Origin: Gammaproteobacteria bacterium
GTDB lineage: Bacteria; Pseudomonadota; Gammaproteobacteria; Steroidobacterales; Steroidobacteraceae
Length of the DNA: 38,820 bases
Assembly (NCBI GenBank): GCA_009926865.1
Contig: RFOD01000022.1
Span: 1 to 38,820 of the forward strand
Direction of reading: 5' to 3'
The notes under the pieces are model-generated. The model was not told the origin of the DNA. It saw only the letters and a program-made list of their open reading frames with translations, and searched no databases. Made by a program: the position numbers and the translations under genes. Shown in pieces: positions 16,100 to 23,582 of the stretch (its first letter is position 1; every line of letters starts with the position of its first letter).

Positions 16100-17558
16100 T
16101 GGTCGATTTGAGTTCGGTGAAGAACTCTAGGCTCGCTTGCGGGCCATCACGACCGATTCCCGATTCCTTGTAACCCCCGAAGGGTGCGCGTAGTTCACGC
16201 ATCAGTGGTGTGTTAACCCAAACGGTACCCGCACGGATATCGCGCGAGCAGCGCATCACGGTGTGTAAATCGTCACTCCAGACGTAGGTGACTAAACCAA
16301 ATTTGGATGCATTGGCAATTTGGATAGCTTCATCTAGGGTGTCAAATATCAGGAAGGTTGCGAACGGCCCAAAGATTTCTTCTTGACAAACCTGGGCATC
16401 GTTATGCGGAGCGAGTACCGCCGTCGGCTGCATGAACCAGCCGTGTGATTGATCGTTCGCGCGTGCGCCACCGGTGAGTAATTTAGCGCCATCACGACGC
16501 GCTACCTCGACAAAACTCAAGACACGCTCAAGATGAGCGCGGAAGGCAAGCGGACCGATCTCGGTGTCAGCCAGCATTGGGTCACCCAGTCGAATATTCT
16601 TCGCTCGAGCAACGAAGCGTTCAATGAATTCATCAGCGATCCCACGCTGCACCAGAATGCGCGAGCCGGCTAAACATTGCTGTCCGTTGTTGCTGAAGAT
16701 ACCCGCCAAAGCCCCATCGAGCGCGCGTTCGATATCGGCGGACTCGAAAATGATATTGGCCGACTTGCCGCCAAGCTCTAAGGCAACCGGTTTGAGGTTA
16801 CGGCCCGCGGTCGCAGCGATCGCACGCCCGGTCGTGGTGCCACCTGTGAAACCAATCATATCGATATCAGGGTGCGAGACGAGGGCTTGACCGGTCACGG
16901 CGCCCCGGCCGTTGACGAGATTCACGACGCCCGGGGGTAGACCTGCTTCATGAAAGATTTCGACCATGCGTCGCATGGATAGCGGGGTGTATTCCGAGGG
17001 CTTCAACACACAGGTATTACCCCAAGGAATGCAAGTGGCGACTCGCATCGAGGCCAAGGCGAGCGGTGCATTCCATGGCGCAATGCACCCTGCAACGCCT
17101 TTGGGTTCACGCGTAATGTAGGTCAGGTACCCAGCGGTCTGCGTATAGGTCTCACCGTGAACGTTACTGGCCACCTCAGCAAAGAATTCGAAGTTGCGTG
17201 CCATCCGGTCGACATGCACTTGGACACTGCGTAGCGGTAGCCCCGTATTCAAGCACTCGAGGTAGGCGAGCTCCTCGGCATTCTTACGCAGATGGTCACG
17301 AATCGAATACAAAATATCCTTGCGCGCATTAATGTCCATACGCGGCCACGGACCTTGGTCGAAGGCGAGACGCGCTGAGCGCACGGCGGCGTCCACTTCC
17401 GTGTCATCGGCCTCTCGCAGGCGCGAGATCACCTGTTCGTCGGTGGGGTTGACCACCTCGATGTCAAAGCCTTCCCGCTTTGCCACGACGGACTCACCAT
17501 CAATGATGCTCGTGACATGTTGGTTAAGAGGGAAGCTACGACTAAGGGATACGCTCAT
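16053..17558 (-). CDS. NAD(P)-dependent aldehyde dehydrogenase, HpaE-like
   Basis: Oxidises an aldehyde to an acid. The 501-residue protein carries the full ALDH set: Asn163 in PWNAP, Glu261 in LELGGK, and catalytic Cys295 in NNGQQCLAGSR. The overall pattern resembles semialdehyde dehydrogenases such as HpaE of homoprotocatechuate breakdown; the exact substrate is inferred only loosely. ATG 17558 overlaps the methyltransferase stop by one base (TGATG) and has GGAGA upstream, so translation is coupled. The longer frame to 17588 is not supported. Confidence 0.93.
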   Translation of the reverse strand: MSVSLSRSFPLNQHVTSIIDGESVVAKREGFDIEVVNPTDEQVISRLREADDTEVDAAVRSARLAFDQGPWPRMDINARKDILYSIRDHLRKNAEELAYLECLNTGLPLRSVQVHVDRMARNFEFFAEVASNVHGETYTQTAGYLTYITREPKGVAGCIAPWNAPLALASMRVATCIPWGNTCVLKPSEYTPLSMRRMVEIFHEAGLPPGVVNLVNGRGAVTGQALVSHPDIDMIGFTGGTTTGRAIAATAGRNLKPVALELGGKSANIIFESADIERALDGALAGIFSNNGQQCLAGSRILVQRGIADEFIERFVARAKNIRLGDPMLADTEIGPLAFRAHLERVLSFVEVARRDGAKLLTGGARANDQSHGWFMQPTAVLAPHNDAQVCQEEIFGPFATFLIFDTLDEAIQIANASKFGLVTYVWSDDLHTVMRCSRDIRAGTVWVNTPLMRELRAPFGGYKESGIGRDGPQASLEFFTELKSTIIPIDAVKMHRYGAA

Positions 17559-18679
17559 CAGGGTCTCCAGGCACAGGCGACAAACCAAGGCAGGCTACCC
17601 TCTCGGGCGGGCAGGCTGCCGACATGAATACACGCGGGGTCAAAGCCTGCGGCGAGCAGCTCTGGCTGCAGATCGCCGTTGGCATAGACTTCCCAAAAAG
17701 GTTCGTTATTGTTCAGGGTATCCCACGACAACTCAAATTTTTTAAATTCCGAGAGGCCTGCAAATCGCAGTGGAACATCCTGATGGACGCAGACGCCACC
17801 GGGACGCAGCAATCGACGTGACTCACGCAGCATATTGCGGCGGGTGACGCCCGAGATTTCATGCATGAGGTTATGCGACACGATGAGATCAAAGGATTCG
17901 TCGTCAAACGTCGTATGGCCTACGTCCATTTGATGAAAATGGACGGCGGCACCTAGCGCCTCTGCTCGCGCATGGGCGTAACGCAGCATCCCCGCGCCGA
18001 CATCGATGGCATGAACCTCGGCGTCGGGGAACTCGAGCGCGTAGGGCACACTTGCGGAGCCGGCTGAGCAACCCATATCCAGAATCTGTCGTGGGTTGAG
18101 CTCCGGGAATTTTTCATTGATAAAGCGCTGAACATGCGCCGCCTTACTGTCATTACGTGACAAGCCTTGTCCAAAGGCGTATAGGTTGCCACCCATCTCG
18201 TACAGGGCGCCGGCAGAGCAGTCGCCATCACCTAAATCCATGGCATAACCACCGGTCTGCAAATGAATGTCGACGGCTGTCACGCCTCGTGGCGGCGTGA
18301 AGTTCGGGTCGAGGTGCAAACTCCCTTTTCGATCGGGCGCGTTCGCGAGCTGTGCGGCAGTGCGCGCAAGTCGATCGCGATCGCGAAACACGCTGTCCCC
18401 AATCGCGACCCACATTTGTTCTTGCGCGGCACGCGAAAGCGAAGACCAGCTGCGATAAGCGGGGTCGGCCTGCATGGCGCTGCGGATCTGTTCACGCGTT
18501 TGTGGAATCGAGCCATGCTCTGCGTGATAGCGGGGCGCGACCACTTGGTCAAACAGAGGTTGTTGACTGCTGCGTAGACCGCGATTGAGCGCTTGTTTGA
18601 ACGCGACAATGAACCCCTGACGGGCCGCTTCGTCGGCGGTCGGTTGCGCCAACATCTGGTGTCGAACACTACGAACCAT
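17558..18679 (-). CDS. SAM-dependent methyltransferase with unassigned N-terminal half
   Basis: The C-terminal half is a class I methyltransferase: motif I LDMGCSAGSAS (200-210), acidic strand-2 end AIDVGAGML, then FDLIVSHNLMHE and LLRPGGVCVHQD. The first 190 or so residues are helical, with a central AVDIHLQTGGYAMDLGDGDC segment, and I do not recognise them. Such arrangements modify small molecules or, less often, natural-product intermediates. AGGAG precedes ATG 18679. It is co-transcribed with the aldehyde dehydrogenase downstream and diverges from the UbiD gene. Confidence 0.85.
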   Translation of the reverse strand: MVRSVRHQMLAQPTADEAARQGFIVAFKQALNRGLRSSQQPLFDQVVAPRYHAEHGSIPQTREQIRSAMQADPAYRSWSSLSRAAQEQMWVAIGDSVFRDRDRLARTAAQLANAPDRKGSLHLDPNFTPPRGVTAVDIHLQTGGYAMDLGDGDCSAGALYEMGGNLYAFGQGLSRNDSKAAHVQRFINEKFPELNPRQILDMGCSAGSASVPYALEFPDAEVHAIDVGAGMLRYAHARAEALGAAVHFHQMDVGHTTFDDESFDLIVSHNLMHEISGVTRRNMLRESRRLLRPGGVCVHQDVPLRFAGLSEFKKFELSWDTLNNNEPFWEVYANGDLQPELLAAGFDPACIHVGSLPAREGSLPWFVACAWRP

Positions 18680-18731
18680 AACTGCGATCTCCTAACATCC
18701 CCAAAGGGCTCTACCGATCCTGCCTCAGACC

Positions 18732-18751
18732 TGTCATCATGTCACTATAAC
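18732..18751. promoter_or_regulatory. Divergent regulatory region between methyltransferase and ubiD-like genes
   Basis: The 99-bp gap between two divergent starts contains overlapping -10-like boxes: TATAAC (18746-18751) for the plus strand and TATAGT (read minus, 18749-18744). Beside them stands a direct repeat of TGTCA (18732-18736 and 18740-18744). Neither -10 has a good -35. It could be a shared operator, but this is weak evidence. Confidence 0.3.
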
Positions 18752-18778
18752 GATTGATTTACGTTCGTCTGGCAGCTG

Positions 18779-20200
18779 ATGGCACATCCGGATTTACATA
18801 GTTTTTTAGCCGAGCATGCGCGCGCGCTTTGGGATCTTAAGGAACCGATCTCTTTGCAGCATGAGCTGACGGCTTTGCAACATGCGCTTGATAGGGCGCA
18901 GCAATTTCCCATTTTGCGTGCGGCGCAGGTGAAGACCCTCGCTGGCAATTCATCGCCCATCCCAGTCATCACGAATTTAACGGCGAGCCGTGAGTTAACG
19001 GCGGCGGCACTAGGGATTGAGGATCATCGACGCACGGCCGAGTGGTTTGCACAACGTAGCCGCGGCGGTGTGGCACCGAGGGTGGTCAGCCGCGATGAGG
19101 CCCCAGTGCAAGCCCTAGTTTTCGAGAACGAAGCGGCGAGTTTGCACGACTTGCCGGTGTTAACGCAGCACGAACGCGAGCCGGGTCCTTATCTCACGGC
19201 CGCTCACGCGACCACCTTTGATCCCGATACGGGGATCGACAACACCGCCATTCAACGCTGTTGGGTTCAGGCCGAGCGTCGCATGACGTATTTCCCGTAC
19301 CCAGCCACGCACAACGCACGCAACTTACGCAAATTTCACGCCCGTGGGGAGCCGTGTCCGATTGCGTTTTGGATCGGCCATCACCCAGCGGTGTTACTGG
19401 GCACCCAAGCAAAGTTGCGCTATCCGCAGAGTCACTGGGAGGCAGCGGGAGGCGTGATCGGTGAGCCATTGCGTGTCGTGCCGTCCATTTTGCATGGCGA
19501 GCGCATCATGGTTCCGGCGGATGCGGAGATCGTCATCGAGGGCTATGTGTACCCCGGGCAGACCACGACCGATGGCCCGTTTGGGGAATACACCGGCTAC
19601 TTAGGCGGCGCTGTGCAAGCGCCGATCGTTGATGTGCGCTGCATCACTCGTCGAGACAATGCGCTTTATCATGATTATGGGTCCGGCTTAACGGATATGT
19701 TGGTGCCGGATAACATGGCGATGGAAGGCAAGCTCTTTGAGCTTGTTAAAGCGGTTGCACCGTCAGTGGTCAATGTTCATGTGCCGACCGAAGGTCGGCG
19801 ATTCCATGCGTATTTGCAGCTGAAGGCGCCGATTCGTGGAGAGGTTCGCGATGCACTGGCCGCTGCACTTGCTTATCGTCGAGTGAAGACGGTGATGGCA
19901 GTGGATGAGGACGTCGATATTTTTGATCGGGGCAGTATTCTTTGGGCCTTGGCCACTCGCGTGCGCTGGGATCGCGATACCATGAAGATTGACGGCCTCT
20001 CGGGGTCGGCGTTGGATCCGTCATTGCCCGAGGGTGAGAGCACCGTGACGAAGCTTGGAATCGACGCGACGATTCCCGCGCCGCATCGTCCTGGTAGTCC
20101 GCGAGATTATCCGGCGGTGGCTACGGTACCAGACTCGCACGTCCGTCGTGCTCAGGAGCGATTGGCCGGTACTGACACAAACGGTTGGCCACGAGATTGA
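18779..20200 (+). CDS. UbiD-family prenylated-FMN-dependent decarboxylase
   Basis: Family members remove CO2 from aromatic or alpha,beta-unsaturated acids using prenylated FMN. The 473-residue protein shows the UbiD core: the FPYPATHN and FHARGEPCPIAFWIG region, the glutamate-bearing DGPFGEYTGY segment (about residue 270), and VDEDVDIFD near 378-386. Length fits the family. No UbiX-type prenyltransferase is in the window, so the cofactor would come from elsewhere. ATG 18779 lacks a clear ribosome site. It is the first gene of a plus-strand operon, 45 bases before the di-iron-like gene. Confidence 0.92.
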   Translation: MAHPDLHSFLAEHARALWDLKEPISLQHELTALQHALDRAQQFPILRAAQVKTLAGNSSPIPVITNLTASRELTAAALGIEDHRRTAEWFAQRSRGGVAPRVVSRDEAPVQALVFENEAASLHDLPVLTQHEREPGPYLTAAHATTFDPDTGIDNTAIQRCWVQAERRMTYFPYPATHNARNLRKFHARGEPCPIAFWIGHHPAVLLGTQAKLRYPQSHWEAAGGVIGEPLRVVPSILHGERIMVPADAEIVIEGYVYPGQTTTDGPFGEYTGYLGGAVQAPIVDVRCITRRDNALYHDYGSGLTDMLVPDNMAMEGKLFELVKAVAPSVVNVHVPTEGRRFHAYLQLKAPIRGEVRDALAAALAYRRVKTVMAVDEDVDIFDRGSILWALATRVRWDRDTMKIDGLSGSALDPSLPEGESTVTKLGIDATIPAPHRPGSPRDYPAVATVPDSHVRRAQERLAGTDTNGWPRD

Positions 20201-20245
20201 ACAGTTGATGGATGAAGTTGATTTTGTTGTGAAGGAGACGGGATC

Positions 20246-20962
20246 ATGTCCGCAATGATGAACCAAAAAGAATTCTTTGCTGCGCTCGAGGGCGCACGAG
20301 CCCCCAAGCACGGAGGCGGGCATGCCTTTAGTCGTGCCTGGGCGGCCGGTGAGTTGTCGCGTGCTCAGCTTGGCGAGTGGGCGATCCAGCATTTTTATTA
20401 CATTGATCCCATTCCGCAGCAGTTTGCGGCGCTGTACGCTCGGTTACCGGATCTCGATGCGCGGCAGCATTTGCTAGAGAATTTGTTAGGTGAAGAAATG
20501 CCTGCGTGTCCAGAAAAGCGGCATCCAGATTTGCTGCGAAAGTTCGCCCGTGCCTGTGGCGTCAGCGATGAGCGAATCCTTAAGGCTGAGGAGAATGGCG
20601 AAGTGCTCGCGACGACGCGCGCGATGCGCGCTTGGATTTGGGAGCTCTCCAGCATCCGTCATTTGAGCGAGGCGTGCGCGGGCATCATGGTGGCCTTGGA
20701 AGGTCAGCTGCCCACTTTGTATCCCAAATATGTGGATGCGATGCGAAAAATGGGATTCACGGACGACGACATGGAGTTTTTCCATGTACATATCGAGGGT
20801 GATACCGAGCATGCCCATGTCGGTCTCGAACTGACCGAGCGCTATGCCACCAGTCCCGAACTACAAACTCGCGCGATCGCGGCCGTGCGCGCTTCCGCGG
20901 AGATGCGCTTCTCGATGTTGGATGGCGTGTACTCGCAAGTGGTGCAGCGCAAAGCGGCTTAA
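20246..20962 (+). CDS. Haem-oxygenase-like di-iron / TenA-PqqC-fold protein
   Basis: A 238-residue all-helical protein of the TenA/PqqC/haem-oxygenase-like superfamily. A putative two-metal site is visible: Glu90-x2-His93, Glu152 (LEGQLP) and the HxxxDxxH motif His182, Asp186, His189. This spacing matches haem-oxygenase-like di-iron oxidases such as UndA and CADD better than metal-free PqqC or TenA. Such enzymes use O2 for oxidative C-C or C-N cleavage; this one's substrate is unknown. GAAGGAG precedes ATG 20246. Placement directly after the UbiD gene suggests a shared pathway. Confidence 0.82.
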   Translation: MSAMMNQKEFFAALEGARAPKHGGGHAFSRAWAAGELSRAQLGEWAIQHFYYIDPIPQQFAALYARLPDLDARQHLLENLLGEEMPACPEKRHPDLLRKFARACGVSDERILKAEENGEVLATTRAMRAWIWELSSIRHLSEACAGIMVALEGQLPTLYPKYVDAMRKMGFTDDDMEFFHVHIEGDTEHAHVGLELTERYATSPELQTRAIAAVRASAEMRFSMLDGVYSQVVQRKAA

Positions 20963-20996
20963 GTCGGCGCGATGCTGAACCCCGGAGCGGCCTGAT

Positions 20997-21725
20997 ATGG
21001 TAGCGGACGACGCACCGGTGGTGCTGGTGACCGGGGCAGCCGGCGGCTTAGGTCGAGCCGCCGTTGATCGGCTGCGTCAGCGGGGCCTGCGGGTGGTCGC
21101 GACAGACAGGGCGTTGGCCCAAATCCCCTGTGGCGCGCCCCTAGACGTCTTTTCTTTGGATGTCACCGATGAGTCGGCCATCAACGAGACGATCAATCGG
21201 CTGCTCGATCAGCACGGACGACTCGATCATGTCGTCCATCTCGCCGGTGCGGCAGGGGAAGGGCCACTTGAGCGCGTTTCGCGCGTCGATTGGGATACGC
21301 TGCTCGCGGTCAACCTCACCTCGGCGTTTTTGCTGGCGAAGGCATCGCACTCGGCGCTGGCCGCAAGTCGTGGCTCCTTGGTACTCACGAGTTCGACGAA
21401 TGGCTTGAATGGCGGCAGTGCACTATCCGGTCCAGCCTATGCGGTCGCCAAGGCAGGGCTCATCAATCTCAGTCGTTATCTCGCCAAAGAATGGGCCCCT
21501 GAGGGGATTCGCGTCAATTGCCTCGCGCCCGGTCCGATTGACACGCCCATGGTCAGCGGACGGTTTGCGGGGGAGGCCATGGAAAAGCTACGTTCGAGCG
21601 TCCCGCTGGGCACCATCGGCACGCCGGATCAGGTAGCCCATGCCATCGACTATCTGCTGAGCCCAGCGGCCGCTTTCATCACGGGGACAGTGATGAATAT
21701 TTCGGGCGGTTTAGTACTCGATTGA
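20997..21725 (+). CDS. Short-chain dehydrogenase/reductase
   Basis: NAD(P)-dependent oxidoreductase of 242 residues with the classical SDR signature. The nucleotide-binding TGAAGGLG lies at 12-19, with an acidic VATDR strand end suggesting NAD preference. The NAG-equivalent HLAGAAG follows at 81-87. Catalytic residues are Ser132/133, Tyr148 and Lys152 (YAVAK). The C-terminal GTVMNISGGLVLD is standard. It probably interconverts an alcohol and a ketone in the pathway encoded by the surrounding genes. The gap to the GntR gene downstream is three bases. Confidence 0.93.
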   Translation: MVADDAPVVLVTGAAGGLGRAAVDRLRQRGLRVVATDRALAQIPCGAPLDVFSLDVTDESAINETINRLLDQHGRLDHVVHLAGAAGEGPLERVSRVDWDTLLAVNLTSAFLLAKASHSALAASRGSLVLTSSTNGLNGGSALSGPAYAVAKAGLINLSRYLAKEWAPEGIRVNCLAPGPIDTPMVSGRFAGEAMEKLRSSVPLGTIGTPDQVAHAIDYLLSPAAAFITGTVMNISGGLVLD

Positions 21726-21728
21726 CGT

Positions 21729-22517
21729 ATGCTCGACAGCATGCGTGGAAGAAGTGACGGCTCATCGGGGGGTGGCGTACGCGCTATCGCGTCGCCGAGA
21801 TACCATCAGGTTTATGTAAGTTTGCGCGCCTGGGTGCAGGATGGGACTTACAAGCCCGGTGATCAAATTCCGACCGAACCCCAGCTCTGCAAACTGTTTG
21901 GGGTATCGCGTATTACCGTGCGCAAGGCTATCGACAGCCTTAGTCAGGAGGGCTGGCTCGTGCGTCAGCAGGGGCGCGGCACTTTTGTGCGCATGTCTGC
22001 CTCGCGTGGCACGGGGCTTGATATTGACGAGGTGCGCAGTCAGGTGGCGGGTTTCGCCGCTGTCACAGAAGTCAAAGATTTGCAGGTGGTCGAAATTGAG
22101 CCCGATGGCGAGACCCGTGCCGCACTGAATTTGCTGGATGATGAGCGGGTGCAGCGTGCGACCCATGTGCGCACGCTAAAGCGTGTACCCATTGGATTGA
22201 TTACCACCTTTGTACCGCTCGATGTCGCTCGTCGCGTAACGCTTGCTGAGATGGCTGAGCAACCGATGTTCGAGTTACTCGGTAAAGTCGGTATTCGCGT
22301 TTCGCGCGCAGACCAATTCATTGGTGCAACCCTTGCAGGCGTAGAGGCGGCTCGTGCGCTATCGGTTGAAGTGGGTGCCCCGTTGCTGCGATTGACGCGC
22401 ATCGTCTTTGACGTCAATGACCGTCCGGTTGAGCGGGTGGTGGCTTTGTATCGGGCTGATGCCTATCAATACCATATGCAGTTGACGCATCACCTCTCAA
22501 GTGGCGACGGGCGGTGA
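21729..22517 (+). CDS. GntR-family transcriptional regulator (HutC/UTRA type)
   Basis: A 262-residue repressor-type regulator. The winged helix-turn-helix spans about residues 20-85 (DQIPTEPQLCKLFGVSRITV, then AIDSLSQEGWLVRQQGRGTF), followed by a UTRA ligand domain to about 255 (RATHVRTLKRVPIG, then PLLRLTRIVFDVNDRPVE). It lies inside the operon it most likely controls, three bases after the SDR and overlapping the next gene's GTG in a GTGA junction. The inducer is probably a pathway substrate or intermediate. No clear operator was found nearby. Confidence 0.92.
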   Translation: MLDSMRGRSDGSSGGGVRAIASPRYHQVYVSLRAWVQDGTYKPGDQIPTEPQLCKLFGVSRITVRKAIDSLSQEGWLVRQQGRGTFVRMSASRGTGLDIDEVRSQVAGFAAVTEVKDLQVVEIEPDGETRAALNLLDDERVQRATHVRTLKRVPIGLITTFVPLDVARRVTLAEMAEQPMFELLGKVGIRVSRADQFIGATLAGVEAARALSVEVGAPLLRLTRIVFDVNDRPVERVVALYRADAYQYHMQLTHHLSSGDGR

Positions 22518-23491
22518 GCGCGTTAGTGCTCGCCCGACGCTGGGCGTTAGGGTTGGTGTGGACGGTGGGCTGTGTTTCGGTATACGCACAGACGGTGTCG
22601 ACAAGCGATGTCGCTGCGACCGTGATCAAAGATTGCTCACACTGTCCCGAGTTGCTCGTAGTCCCCGCTGGGCGTTTTGTCATGGGCTCCGACGACGGTG
22701 AGGCGGGTCGTTCCGAGGGGCCAAAGCGCGAGGTCACGATTGCGTACGAGTTCGCTTTGGGTCGAACCGAAGTGACGGTCGGACAATTTCGCGCGTTTGT
22801 GGAAGCCACCGGTTATGAGGTCGCCCCCGGTTGTCGCAGTCAAAAATTACCGGGTCCGTCCGGTGAGCGTGTCGGCTGGTATGACCCGCCTGAGCGAGGT
22901 TGGCGTAACCCTGGATTTGTCACGCCGCTGATCGACGAGCAGCCGGTGGTCTGTGTAGGGCAGGACGATGCACGCGCCTATGTTAGTTGGTTGCGCGAGA
23001 CGACGGGCCTAGCCTATCGATTGCCCACTGAGGCGGAGTGGGAGTACGCAGCGCGGGCGGGTGCTGAGGGAATCTTTTTTTGGGGTAATAACTCAGATCT
23101 TGCCTGTGCACACGCCAATGTTTACGACCGTAGTGCCCGCAAGCTACACGATTTCGGCTGGGGTCACGCGAACTGCGACGACGGTTTTGCCGAGATTGCC
23201 CCGGTGGCACAACTCAGACCGAACGCCTTCGGCTTGTACGACATGTTGGGGAACGTCTGGGAATGGACGGCTGATTGTTATCGCGCCACGTACGAGGGGG
23301 CTCCCATCGATGGTTCTGCCGTCCCGGCAGACGGTGAGTGCGAAAAGTGGAGTGTCCGTGGCGGTGGGTGGATGACACGTCCCAGTCGCCAGCGGCTAAG
23401 CTTTCGAGGTCGCGATCCCATTGACGCGCGCTACAGTTATTTCGGTCTGCGGGTGGCGCGTGATTTGGCCGATATCGCCGCACGCCCGTAG
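22514..23491 (+). CDS. Secreted FGE/SUMF1-fold protein lacking the formylglycine-generating cysteines
   Basis: A 325-residue protein with an apparent signal peptide (to about VYAQ, residue 26) and a full formylglycine-generating-enzyme-sulfatase domain: LLVVPAGRFVMGSD, RTEVTVGQFRAFVEATG, RLPTEAEWEYAARAG, GLYDMLGNVWEWTAD and VRGGGWM. True FGEs have two cysteines near the C-terminal end, after GGSW; here that stretch (RPSRQRLSFRGRD) has none. It is therefore probably not an FGE and may be a binding or non-FGE member of the fold. The CSHCPE motif lies just after the leader. It is translationally coupled to the GntR gene; GTG start. Confidence 0.85.
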   Translation: MSALVLARRWALGLVWTVGCVSVYAQTVSTSDVAATVIKDCSHCPELLVVPAGRFVMGSDDGEAGRSEGPKREVTIAYEFALGRTEVTVGQFRAFVEATGYEVAPGCRSQKLPGPSGERVGWYDPPERGWRNPGFVTPLIDEQPVVCVGQDDARAYVSWLRETTGLAYRLPTEAEWEYAARAGAEGIFFWGNNSDLACAHANVYDRSARKLHDFGWGHANCDDGFAEIAPVAQLRPNAFGLYDMLGNVWEWTADCYRATYEGAPIDGSAVPADGECEKWSVRGGGWMTRPSRQRLSFRGRDPIDARYSYFGLRVARDLADIAARP

Positions 23492-23502
23492 TGCAGACAG
23501 TA

Positions 23503-23519
23503 GCCAGTGCGCTGGCGCA
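23503..23519. repeat. Two overlapping, mutually exclusive short inverted repeats
   Basis: GCCAG-TGCG-CTGGC (23503-23516) and TGCGC-TG-GCGCA (23508-23519) share bases, so only one hairpin can form at a time. They sit in the 91-bp gap before the amidohydrolase gene. No T-tract follows. Function unknown; could be chance. Confidence 0.3.
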
Positions 23520-23582
23520 TGTCGCGGTACCAAGCGGCATAATTCACAAGTTTTTTATTGATCACGTCGATGAAGGTGAAGC

